64,000 bases of DNA, from positions 1,942,501 to 2,006,500 of the forward strand of contig NZ_FNTJ01000001.1 of the NCBI RefSeq assembly GCF_900105185.1, written 5' to 3'. A program made the position numbers and the translations under genes. A model generated the notes under the pieces. That model was not told the DNA's origin. It searched no databases and saw only the letters and a program-made list of their open reading frames with translations. This document shows positions 28,316 to 36,232 of this stretch, one piece after another. Every line of letters starts with the position of its first letter. The stretch's first letter is position 1. This DNA is from Pseudomonas saponiphila (GTDB lineage: Bacteria; Pseudomonadota; Gammaproteobacteria; Pseudomonadales; Pseudomonadaceae).

Positions 28316-28660
28316 ATGTACATCGCGGCCTTTATCTACCAGCCGGGCCAGCGCGACGAGGAGTTCTACCGCCTCAGTGCGCTGATCGACGAAATCGCCA
28401 CCAGCTTGCCGGGCTTCGTCGGCGTCCAATCCTGGACCAGCGCCGATCAGGGGCTGATCAACGCCAGCTATTACTGGGAGGACGAAGCCTCGATCCAGGC
28501 CTTTGCCCGCCACCCCAGGCACATCGAGGCCAAGCGCCAGTACCGGCGCTGGTACGCCGGTTATCAGGTGGTGATTTCCAAGGTCGAGCGCACCTATGGC
28601 GATGGCGCCATTGCCCAGTTGCTCGGCAATGCCCGCCAGGGCCCGGTGCTGCGCGCCTGA
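28316..28660 (+). CDS. Antibiotic-biosynthesis-monooxygenase-fold (ABM) protein
   Basis: 114 residues, one ABM/dimeric ferredoxin-like domain: MYIAAFIYQPGQRDEEFYRLSALIDEI, PGFVGVQSW, a YYWEDEASIQAFARHPRHIEAKRQ helix and a final beta strand. Such proteins are cofactor-free oxygenases or heme/ligand binders; no catalytic residue can be assigned. ATG 28316 follows CAACGGAG. It probably forms an operon with the LysE exporter. Confidence 0.83.
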   Translation: MYIAAFIYQPGQRDEEFYRLSALIDEIATSLPGFVGVQSWTSADQGLINASYYWEDEASIQAFARHPRHIEAKRQYRRWYAGYQVVISKVERTYGDGAIAQLLGNARQGPVLRA

Positions 28661-28661
28661 G

Positions 28662-29351
28662 CTATGCCTGCTGTGTCAGCCGGGCGGCCGCGCGCAGGGT
28701 GATTTCCCGGCGCTTGTGCAGCGAGTCGGTGGTGCGCTGGCGGGCGAGCTGCACCACGCTGGCCGGCGCGGTGTCCGGGCTGCCGGCCTCGAACGGCGGC
28801 GCCGGGGCGTATTCCAGTTGCAGTTGCACCAGCTGCGCGGTGGCGGCGTCGAACAGTTCGGCGGCCAGGGTCAGGGCGAAGTCGATGCCGGCGGTGATGC
28901 CGCCGCCGGTCAGCAGGTTACCGTCGCGCACCACCCGTTCCCGTACCGGAGTCGCCCCCAGCGGCGCCAGCAGTTCGTGATAGGCCCAGTGGGTGGTGGC
29001 GCGTTTGCCCTGCAGCAGACCGGCGGCGCCCAGCACCAGGGAGCCGGTGCACACCGAGGTCAGGTAGCGCGCTTGGGCGGCCTGTTGGCGGATGAAGTCC
29101 AGAGTCTGCGGGTCTTCCATCAGCGCTCCGACCCCGGCGCCACCGGGGATGCACAGCACATCCAGCGGCGGGCAGTCGGCAAAGCCGGTGGTGGCCTGCA
29201 GCACCAGCCCGGAGCTGGCAACCACCGGCCCCGGTTCCTTCCAGATCAGCTGCACCTGCACATCCGGCAGCGAGGCCAGCACGTCGTGGGGACCGGTCAG
29301 GTCCAACTGCTGGACCTGGGGAAACAACAGAAAACCTATTTGTAACGCCAT
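28662..29351 (-). CDS. inhA: DJ-1/PfpI-family protein, isonitrile hydratase-like
   Basis: 229 residues from ATG 29351 (the frame stays open upstream, but MALQIGFLLFP is the usual N-terminus). The fold is class I glutamine-amidotransferase-like, with the nucleophile elbow YLTSVCTGSLVLGAAGLLQGKRATTHWA carrying the reactive cysteine and partner histidine. Length and motifs fit isonitrile hydratase (InhA), which converts isonitriles to N-formyl amides. Enzymes of this size with that elbow are common in pseudomonads, so InhA activity is likely but not proven. It is divergent from a GlxA-type AraC regulator. Confidence 0.7.
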   Translation of the reverse strand: MALQIGFLLFPQVQQLDLTGPHDVLASLPDVQVQLIWKEPGPVVASSGLVLQATTGFADCPPLDVLCIPGGAGVGALMEDPQTLDFIRQQAAQARYLTSVCTGSLVLGAAGLLQGKRATTHWAYHELLAPLGATPVRERVVRDGNLLTGGGITAGIDFALTLAAELFDAATAQLVQLQLEYAPAPPFEAGSPDTAPASVVQLARQRTTDSLHKRREITLRAAARLTQQA

Positions 29352-29443
29352 GGCCTGTTCCTTGTGTCGATGAAGTGGACGGCCTGACTCTAGCGCTCTA
29401 GGCTTTGGCGTACTCGCCAACCTGCCCTCGATTTACGCCAATC

Positions 29444-30427
29444 ATGTCCACTGCGCCGAAAAACGTATTTGTCCTGGCTTTTGCCAATCACCAGTTGCTG
29501 GATGTCACCGGGCCGTTGCAGGTGTTCGCCTCGGCCAATGACCGGGCCCGCGGCCTGGGCCTGCCCTTGCCCTACCACCCGCGGGTGATCGCCAGCCCGG
29601 GTGGGGCGACCCCGAGTTCATCGGGGCTGGCGCTGCTGGCCGAGGCCTTGCCGGCGCTGGAAGTGGCCTGCGACACCTTGATCATTGCCGGCGGTTGGGG
29701 CGTCTACGAGGCGGCTCGGGACCCGCAACTGGTGGCCTGGGTCGCCCAGCGCGCGGCAACCTCGCGGCGCGTGGCCTCGGTCTGCACCGGGGCCTTTCTG
29801 CTGGCGGCCAGTGGCTGGCTGGACGGGCGCCGGGTGGTCACCCACTGGACCCGCTGCGAGCAACTGGCCGAGCAGTACCCGCAGTTGCAGGTGGAGCCCA
29901 ATCCGATCTTCATCAACGACGGCCCGGTGTGGACCTCGGCCGGGGTCACCGCCGGCATCGACCTGGCCCTGGCCCTGGTGGAGGCCGACCTGGGGCGCGA
30001 GGCGGCATTGGATGTGGCCCGGCAACTGGTGGTGTTTCTCAAGCGCCCGGGCGGCCAGTCGCAGTTCAGCGTGACCCTGTCGCTGCAAAACAAGGGCGGG
30101 CGTTTCGATGGGCTGCACGCCTGGATCGCCGAGAATCTCAGTCGCGAACTGACGCTGCCGACCCTGGCCCGGCAGGCGGGCATGAGCGAGCGCAGCTTCG
30201 TCCGTCACTACCGCGCCGACACCGGCCAGACCCCGGCCCGGGCGATCGAGCAGATCCGGGTGGAAACCGCGCGGCGCCTGCTGGCCGACACCGGCCCGCC
30301 GATCAAGCGCATCGCCGCGCAGTGCGGTTTTGGCAGTGAGGAAACCCTGCGCCGCAGCCTACTGCGGGCCCTGGGGGTCACGCCCCAGGCCTACCGCGAA
30401 CGTTTCGCCGCCACCGAACCGGCCTGA
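29444..30427 (+). CDS. GlxA/FtrA-type AraC-family transcriptional regulator
   Basis: 327 residues. The N-terminal DJ-1/PfpI-like sensor domain (about 1-190) has the elbow RRVASVCTGAFLLAASGWLDGRRVVTHW. The C-terminal AraC domain has two helix-turn-helices (about 220-320: LTLPTLARQAGMSERSFVRHYRADTG and IKRIAAQCGFGSEETLRRSLLRALGVTPQAYRERF). It likely controls the divergent inhA-like gene, with which it shares the sensor fold. ATG 29444 lies in a 92-base divergent gap. Confidence 0.87.
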   Translation: MSTAPKNVFVLAFANHQLLDVTGPLQVFASANDRARGLGLPLPYHPRVIASPGGATPSSSGLALLAEALPALEVACDTLIIAGGWGVYEAARDPQLVAWVAQRAATSRRVASVCTGAFLLAASGWLDGRRVVTHWTRCEQLAEQYPQLQVEPNPIFINDGPVWTSAGVTAGIDLALALVEADLGREAALDVARQLVVFLKRPGGQSQFSVTLSLQNKGGRFDGLHAWIAENLSRELTLPTLARQAGMSERSFVRHYRADTGQTPARAIEQIRVETARRLLADTGPPIKRIAAQCGFGSEETLRRSLLRALGVTPQAYRERFAATEPA

Positions 30428-30443
30428 GTCCGAGACGCGGGGT

Positions 30444-32882
30444 TCAGCCTTCGACCAGGCTCAGTTGGCCGTCGGCATACAGCACCTCGCGGCCGACCCA
30501 GGCCGGGTCCACCTGGGGCAGTACCGCTGAGGGCTTGCGCAGCTCGCGCAGCAGGGTCGAGCCATGGGACAGGCGCCCGCCCATGCGCGCGATCACCGCC
30601 CGGGCCTGTTGGTAATGGGCATGGCGCCCGGGGTCGAGGGTGTCTTCCAGGAGAATGTCGACCCCCAAGACGCCCTGGACCTGCCCCGGATAGATCATGA
30701 AGCCCGCGGCCTGCTCGCTGCCTTCACGGCCGTCCTGCCAGAAGCTGCCGCCACGGCTGCGCGGCGTTTCATGGGGAGCAAACCAGTAGTCGCGATCGGC
30801 CTCGGGCATGGCGTGGTGCAGGCGGAAAAAGATCCGCATCAGGTTGTCCCGATACCACTCGCGCACTTGCAGGTAATAGCCGCGCATGCCCGGCAGGCCC
30901 AGGCGGTGGGCCAGGACAATGGCCGGGCGCCACTGCGGGAAGGCCTGCAGCGGCAGCTCGGCGCAGGCCGGGCGCGGGGTGCCGGGGTCGGTTTCCCAGG
31001 GCAGGCGATGGGGGCTGTGGTCCAGGTTGTCGTAGGCGGTGGGCGGGCGCCCCAGCAGCGCGCCGCCGCTGCTGGCCAGGGCGGTGGCGATGCACAGGTT
31101 GCCCTGCACCACGAACACGTAGAAGCGGCTGAACCAGTCCGCCAGTTGCTGGCCGTCGGCCCCGGCGCCTTGCAGCTGCGCCAGTTCCCGGTCAAAGCGC
31201 CGCAAGCCCGCTTCCAGGGTCAGCAAGTGGCCACGGGCGATGTGCTGCATGCGCAGGAAGCGCGGCAGCGAGCGCAATAGCCGCAGCGGGCGCAACGGTA
31301 ACTGCGGGGTGGCGCCGCCGACTTCGCCGGCGTAGCTGGAGGAGGGCAGGCCCCAATCGGCCAGCCGCGCCAGGAACAGGTCGTTGTTGATGTAGGACGC
31401 ACCGCCAAACACTGCGGTGAACGGCTCGTTGTCCTGCAGCACCCGGGTGTCCCAGCGGGCCATGATTGCCGGAATGCTCGCCGCCGCGCGGCGCTGGCCG
31501 TACTCGACGAAACGGCTGGGCTGCGGCGGCAGGATCTCGGCGATGTTGGCCGCGGTCAGGTGCCGGCGCCAGCCGTAGTCGCTGATCGGGCGGTACTGCA
31601 ACAGCCACAGTTGCTGGCCGTCCCAGGCCCATTCGACATCGCCGGGCACGTAGTGAAAGGTCTTCAGCACCCCTTGCAGGAAGTCCCACAAGGCGCTGGC
31701 GCTCAGGCCCTGGGTGTTGGCGAAGGCGCCGCTCTCCCAGGCCGGGCCCAGGCGCGAAAGAATCGCCCGCTGGGGGCTGACCTGGCCATCGGCGAGGCTT
31801 TCCAGGTGGCCCTCGACCCATTCCAGTTCCACCGAGAGATGGCGCACGAAGGCGATCCCCGACAGCGTCGGCTGGATAAAGCGCTGCACCACCACTTCCT
31901 CGACCCCGGCCTCGCGCAGCTCGCTGATGCGCCCGGGCACGTCCGCGCGGGCGACCCGCAGGTAAGTGGTGCTCAGCCCGGCATTGGCCGAGTCGGCCTG
32001 ATCCTCGCCGTAGCTGGAGGAGCGCACCGCCCACAGTGCCTCGGGCTGTCTGGCGAGCAGGGCTGGCAGGCGCGGATCGCCGGCGTTGTCCAGGGACAGG
32101 GCACTGGGCACCGGCTGGCCGGCCAGTTGTGCCAGGTGCAGGCGGCCGCCCTTGGTGTGGGCGACAAAACCGCTGTCGCCGGACTCCAGCCAGGCGACGA
32201 ACTCGGCCGGCGCATCGATCCACGGGTAATGGCCCCAGCCGGGCTTGAGGCTGACCCGCAAGTCGGCCCGGGCCAGGATCGCCGACCAGGCCGCGGCCTG
32301 GGCCATGCCCAGCAGCCGGTCCTGATCACCCCAGACCAGGTGCACCGGGTCCTTGATCCACTCCAGCAATGGCAGCGCGGTGTCGGCCCGCAGTTGCTCC
32401 CACAGCGGCACGAACGCTCGGCAGCGGGCATAGCCCGAGCCCATGCGCCGGTACTGCTCCTGGGTCCATGGCTGGCGCGAGAACTTGCCGGCGAACAGGG
32501 TCGGTTTATGGCTCAGCAGGCCATGAATCAGCAACCGCGCCGGCAGCGGCGACATCAGCGCCGGCAAGCGCCGTTGCCAGAGAAACGCCCCCACCGGCGA
32601 CAGCAGCACGCTGCGGCAGAAATGCCCGGGCCGGCGTTGCAGGGCGTGCAGCACGATCAGCGCGCTGACCCCCACCGCGACAATCGCGTTGCCCGGCGCC
32701 GTCATGCCCAGCAGGGCCTCGGCGTACTCCCCCAGGTCCCGGCAGGGCGGCAGCGGGTTGGCGCCAAACCCCGGCAGCTCCAGGGGCTGTACCTGATAGC
32801 GCTGGAAGTGCGGCAGGGCATCGTCCCACCAGTCGGCGGCGCTGCCATTGCCCGCCAGCAGGTACAACAGGGGCTTGCTCAT
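30444..32882 (-). CDS. Fusion: alpha/beta hydrolase + PEP-synthase-like ATP-binding domain + phospho-His swivel domain
   Basis: 812 residues from ATG 32882 (GAGG eight bases upstream; another ATG two codons earlier is too close to it). Residues about 1-260 form an alpha/beta hydrolase with nucleophile Ser in VGVSALIVL, acid in VWGDQDRLLG and His in GWGHYPWIDAP. Residues about 265-480 resemble the PPDK/PEP-synthase nucleotide-binding domain (WAVRSSSYGEDQADSANAGL ... VEWAWDGQQLWLLQYRPI). The last 90 residues are the PEP-utiliser swivel domain with catalytic His in GGRLSHGSTLLRELRKPSAV. It thus resembles rifampin phosphotransferase/PEP synthase relatives with a hydrolase fused in front. It is the last gene of a minus-strand operon (34828-30444). 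The substrate is unknown. Confidence 0.8.
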   Translation of the reverse strand: MSKPLLYLLAGNGSAADWWDDALPHFQRYQVQPLELPGFGANPLPPCRDLGEYAEALLGMTAPGNAIVAVGVSALIVLHALQRRPGHFCRSVLLSPVGAFLWQRRLPALMSPLPARLLIHGLLSHKPTLFAGKFSRQPWTQEQYRRMGSGYARCRAFVPLWEQLRADTALPLLEWIKDPVHLVWGDQDRLLGMAQAAAWSAILARADLRVSLKPGWGHYPWIDAPAEFVAWLESGDSGFVAHTKGGRLHLAQLAGQPVPSALSLDNAGDPRLPALLARQPEALWAVRSSSYGEDQADSANAGLSTTYLRVARADVPGRISELREAGVEEVVVQRFIQPTLSGIAFVRHLSVELEWVEGHLESLADGQVSPQRAILSRLGPAWESGAFANTQGLSASALWDFLQGVLKTFHYVPGDVEWAWDGQQLWLLQYRPISDYGWRRHLTAANIAEILPPQPSRFVEYGQRRAAASIPAIMARWDTRVLQDNEPFTAVFGGASYINNDLFLARLADWGLPSSSYAGEVGGATPQLPLRPLRLLRSLPRFLRMQHIARGHLLTLEAGLRRFDRELAQLQGAGADGQQLADWFSRFYVFVVQGNLCIATALASSGGALLGRPPTAYDNLDHSPHRLPWETDPGTPRPACAELPLQAFPQWRPAIVLAHRLGLPGMRGYYLQVREWYRDNLMRIFFRLHHAMPEADRDYWFAPHETPRSRGGSFWQDGREGSEQAAGFMIYPGQVQGVLGVDILLEDTLDPGRHAHYQQARAVIARMGGRLSHGSTLLRELRKPSAVLPQVDPAWVGREVLYADGQLSLVEG

Positions 32883-32896
32883 GGGCATTCCTCAGC

Positions 32897-34339
32897 TCAG
32901 GTCAGGTCGCGCAGGGCCGCGTCCAGGGTCGGATAACGGAAGCGGTAGCCGGCCTGCAGCAGGCGCGCGGGCACCACCTTCTGGCCGTCGAAGAACAACT
33001 CGGCCATTTCCCCGGCCAGGGCCCGTACCGGCGCTGCCGGCACATGCAGCCACACCGGGCGCTTGAGGATCTTGCCGACCGTGGCGGCGAAGGTGCCCTG
33101 GCTTACCGCGTCCGGCGCCACCATGTTGTAGGTGCCGGACAGCGACGTGTCGTTGATCGCCCGGGCCATCACCTGCAACACGTCGTCGCGGTGTACCCAG
33201 CTCATGATCTGTTGGCCATCGCCCATGCGTCCGCCAAAGCCGAAATGGAAGGGCAGCAGCAGCGGCTTCAGGGCGCCGCCGGGACCGAACACTATGCCTA
33301 GGCGCAGCACCACCTGACGCACGCCGAAGCGGGTCGCCGGTTCCGCCGAGGACTCCCAGCGCGCGCACAGGTCGGCCATGAAGCCTTCGCCGCGCTCGGC
33401 GTTTTCATCCAGGCTCTGGCTGGCGTCGCGCACCCCGTAGAAGCCGATGGCCGAAGCCTGGATCCACAGCTGCGGCTTGTGCCGGGCGTGTTGCAGCCAG
33501 TTGAGCAGGGCTTCGGTGGTGCCGACCCGACTGGCCAAGAGTTGCGCCTGGCGCTTGGCCGACCAGCGTGGCCCGGCCACCGGAGCGCCGGCCAGGTTGA
33601 TGATCACGTCGAAGGCTTCGCCGTGGCCGAGCTTGTCCAGCGAGCGCAGGCAGCGGGCGCGGCCGTCGAACAGGTAGGCGGCGCGCAGCGGATCGCGGGC
33701 CAGCACACTGACCGTGTGCCCGGCATCCAGCAGTTGGTTGACCAGGGTTTCACCGATAAAACCGGTGCCGCCGGTGACCAGCACCCGCTTGCCGGGCCCC
33801 CCCGTGAACGGGTTGCTGCCCAGGCCCTGGTGTTGCAGGCGCCAGGCGGCCAGGCCGTCGCGAATTCCCGAGGCTGTCACACCGACGGCAAACAGGCTCA
33901 GGGCCCAGCCTTGCCAACCCAGGTCGATGGGGCTCAAGGCACTGGGCAGGCGCGACCATTCCAGCAGTTGCAGGCCATACAGAGCGAAGAACGCCCCGGC
34001 GTTGATCGCCAGCACCGTATGCATGATGCGTTCGATGGCCGGCAGCTTGCGGCTGCGGTCCTCGACCACGAAGTCCCACAGGGTCAGGCCGATTTCCAGA
34101 GCGAACAGCACCGCGATCACCAGCGCCCAGATGCCCTGGAACGCCAGGTGGGCGATGCCCATGAACAGCACGCCGTAGAAGCACGAGCGCAAGGCATGGA
34201 TCGCCAGCTCCTTGCGCGCGCCATGGCGTTGCGGCAGGGCCACGGTGAGTTCGTGATGGTAGATCGTATCCAGGGCGCCGAGCACGCCCTGGGCGAGCAA
34301 CAGGGCGATGGCCCACTGCAGGATTGGCAAATCAGCCAC
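32897..34339 (-). CDS. Membrane-anchored TIGR01777-type NAD(P) epimerase/SDR
   Basis: 480 residues. The N-terminal 165 residues contain four to five hydrophobic segments, resembling a DoxX-like module. The rest is an extended SDR of the YfcH/TIGR01777 type with the nucleotide-binding motif VLVTGGTGFIGETLVNQLL (about 187), NLAGAPVAGPRW, ASAIGFYG and RLGIVFGPGGALKPLLLPF. The usual YfcH is a soluble protein of about 300 residues, so the membrane domain is an addition. It lies 14 bases before the fusion hydrolase gene and 15 after the small membrane protein gene, which argues for a three-gene operon. Confidence 0.85.
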   Translation of the reverse strand: MADLPILQWAIALLLAQGVLGALDTIYHHELTVALPQRHGARKELAIHALRSCFYGVLFMGIAHLAFQGIWALVIAVLFALEIGLTLWDFVVEDRSRKLPAIERIMHTVLAINAGAFFALYGLQLLEWSRLPSALSPIDLGWQGWALSLFAVGVTASGIRDGLAAWRLQHQGLGSNPFTGGPGKRVLVTGGTGFIGETLVNQLLDAGHTVSVLARDPLRAAYLFDGRARCLRSLDKLGHGEAFDVIINLAGAPVAGPRWSAKRQAQLLASRVGTTEALLNWLQHARHKPQLWIQASAIGFYGVRDASQSLDENAERGEGFMADLCARWESSAEPATRFGVRQVVLRLGIVFGPGGALKPLLLPFHFGFGGRMGDGQQIMSWVHRDDVLQVMARAINDTSLSGTYNMVAPDAVSQGTFAATVGKILKRPVWLHVPAAPVRALAGEMAELFFDGQKVVPARLLQAGYRFRYPTLDAALRDLT

Positions 34340-34354
34340 GATGGTGAAGTCCTT

Positions 34355-34828
34355 TTACGAGGGAAGACGGGAATGGCGGGCGTCGTGGCGTTGCAGCCAC
34401 AGCAGCGGCGGCAGCAGCACCAAGAGGGCGAAACTGTCGATCCACAGGTGCGCGGTCATGTTCATCTGCCAGGACAGCCACATGTCCTGGGGCGCCCACA
34501 GCACAATCCCGGCCATCAGCCAGGCCCAGGCCGCCGGCGCGCGCAGGCGGTTGCCCAGGTGCACCAGGCCCAGCAGGTACAGCGAGTAGCTTTGCAGGGT
34601 GGCGCCGAACAGGCCCAGCCACCAGATCTGCTGGGCCCGGGCCGGTGTCGGCGCGGCGGCGCCCCAGAAGGCCTGTTCGATGCTGCCGAGGTAGTCGTTG
34701 AACAGGCCGCTGTGGCCGGCCCAGGTCAGCAGCAGCCCGGCCAGCAAATGGCCGGCGCCGACGGCGTAGAGCCAGAGCACCAGGGCCCGGCGCAGGCCGG
34801 GTCGGGGAGAAGTCGCGGCGGGTAACAT
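34355..34828 (-). CDS. Small polytopic membrane protein of unknown function
   Basis: 157 residues with four predicted membrane segments (about 15-36, 68-90, 95-112, 126-144) and a Trp-rich loop (QMWLSWQMN-like). I do not recognise a family. It is the first gene of the operon with the membrane-anchored epimerase and the hydrolase/PEP-utiliser fusion, so the three probably act on a membrane-associated or lipid-like substrate; this is inference from context. Confidence 0.65.
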   Translation of the reverse strand: MLPAATSPRPGLRRALVLWLYAVGAGHLLAGLLLTWAGHSGLFNDYLGSIEQAFWGAAAPTPARAQQIWWLGLFGATLQSYSLYLLGLVHLGNRLRAPAAWAWLMAGIVLWAPQDMWLSWQMNMTAHLWIDSFALLVLLPPLLWLQRHDARHSRLPS

Positions 34829-34917
34829 TCCATGTCCTGTGGGGGATCAAAGGCGCGAAGTGTACCGATTTTTCCTGGAGTCGAGTGCTCGGCTTGTGCC
34901 CGGAGTGCAGCTGCTTC

Positions 34918-34983
34918 CGTAGGAGCTGGCTTGCCAGCGAAAGGGCCCGCCAGATCGCCTTCGCCGGCAAGCCGGCTCCTACA
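34918..34983. repeat. Inverted REP pair
   Basis: GTAGGAGCTGGCTTGCCAGCGA and, inverted, TTCGCCGGCAAGCCGGCTCCTAC around a short spacer, between two minus-strand genes. Confidence 0.88.
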
Positions 34984-35440
34984 GCTCGGTACTGCGGGCC
35001 AGGTGCTTGAAATGGTGCCGCCACAGGTCGATGCCCAGGCCGCCGCTGCGGTCCAGGGAGGAACCCACGGTCAGGTCGGTGAGCAGGGTCGGCTGCAGGC
35101 CGGCATCGAACAGGGCAAAGCCGGCGGCCAGGACACAGGTATCGGTCTGGATGCCGCACACCAGCACCCGCTCGGGGCCGAGGCTTTTCAGATAGTCGAG
35201 AATCTCTGGCGTCGGTCCGTAACCGTGCTTGATGAAGATCTTGTCGGCCGCCACCAGACTCTGGTCGTCCGCCGCCGGTTGCCAGCCCAGTTGCCGGGCA
35301 AAGGGCGTGCGGCTTTCATCATGGTGTTCCACCGTGGCCACCGAGGGCATGCGCCCGAGCAGGCGGTTGATGCCCTCCACCAGCCAGGGCGGCGGGTTGA
35401 AGCAGGGTTGTACGTCGATGATCAGCAGTGCCTGGTGCAT
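34979..35440 (-). CDS. Isochorismatase-like cysteine hydrolase
   Basis: 153 residues from ATG 35440 (ALLIIDVQPCF is the standard N-terminus). The catalytic triad of the cysteine-hydrolase family is visible: Asp in LIIDVQ, Lys in IFIKHGYG and Cys in CGIQTDTCVLAAGF. Members hydrolyse nicotinamide, N-carbamoyl amines or related amides; at this size it is closest to the YcaC/nicotinamidase-like group. The substrate is not assignable. It is monocistronic, 54 bases after the tetR gene on the same strand. Confidence 0.85.
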   Translation of the reverse strand: MHQALLIIDVQPCFNPPPWLVEGINRLLGRMPSVATVEHHDESRTPFARQLGWQPAADDQSLVAADKIFIKHGYGPTPEILDYLKSLGPERVLVCGIQTDTCVLAAGFALFDAGLQPTLLTDLTVGSSLDRSGGLGIDLWRHHFKHLARSTEL

Positions 35441-35494
35441 ATGTGGCTCCTTGTGCCTGTGGGCTGTGCGGTTCATGGTCCCGGCGGTTTGCTC

Positions 35495-36100
35495 TCAGGC
35501 CAGGGGGCTGTGCGGTTGGTTGGCTCGCAGTCCGCGCAGCAGCAGTTGCAAGGCGTTAAGGGCCTCGCTCAGCCGCTGCTGTGGCTGGGGCTCGGCGGCG
35601 ATCCACAAGGCAGCCTCCACCAGGCTGCCGTTGATCAAGCGCGCCAGGGCCCTGGGTGCCACCGCTGCAATCACTTGGTCCTGAAGCAGTTGCTCCAGCA
35701 GGGCGCTCAGGGTGTCGATGCAATGCTCCTGCGCCGGCAGCCGCTCCCCCAGCACTGCCCGGGCATCCTGCAGGACGATGCGCTGGATTTCCGGTTCCAG
35801 GGCCATGTGCAGATAGGCCCGGCAACGCTCATGGAAAGCCTCCCAGGGATTGGCGATCTGAGCGGAGACGGCCTCCAGGCGCTCATCCATTTCACTGTCG
35901 ATCTGCTCCACCACCGCCGCCAGCAGCCCTTGCTTGTCACCGAAGTGGTGATACAGCGCGCCCCGGGTCAGGCCGGCTTCGGCGGTCAGGTCGTCCATCG
36001 AGGTCCGGGCATAGCCCAGCCGGGCAAAGGCCTGACGGGCACTGGCAATCAGCTTGGCGCGGGTTTCCTCGATCATCTCGGCGCGAGGGCGGCTGCTCAT
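35495..36100 (-). CDS. TetR-family repressor of the adjacent MFS transporter
   Basis: 201 residues from ATG 36100. N-terminal TetR helix-turn-helix: ETRAKLIASARQAFARLGYARTSMDDL then AEAGLTRGALYHHFGDKQGLL. The C-terminal ligand domain is of the AcrR/TtgR-like length. Two near-identical palindromes (36131 and 36162) lie in the 132-base divergent gap to the MFS gene, so autorepression and control of the pump are likely. Confidence 0.9.
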   Translation of the reverse strand: MSSRPRAEMIEETRAKLIASARQAFARLGYARTSMDDLTAEAGLTRGALYHHFGDKQGLLAAVVEQIDSEMDERLEAVSAQIANPWEAFHERCRAYLHMALEPEIQRIVLQDARAVLGERLPAQEHCIDTLSALLEQLLQDQVIAAVAPRALARLINGSLVEAALWIAAEPQPQQRLSEALNALQLLLRGLRANQPHSPLA

Positions 36101-36130
36101 GAAGACGCTTCTCCAATAAATGGCGGGTTG

Positions 36131-36178
36131 ACATACGCGGCGTATGTTCTCATGCTTTTTAACATACGAGGCGTATGT
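36131..36178. promoter_or_regulatory. Twin TetR operators
   Basis: ACATACGCGGCGTATGT at 36131-36147 and ACATACGAGGCGTATGT at 36162-36178: seven-base arms with three-base centres, 31 bases apart (three helical turns, same face). Confidence 0.88.
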
Positions 36179-36232
36179 ATTTCTACTGCCCGGCCACTTA
36201 TGGCAAGTTGCAGCCCCCAAGGAGTCGTTTCA

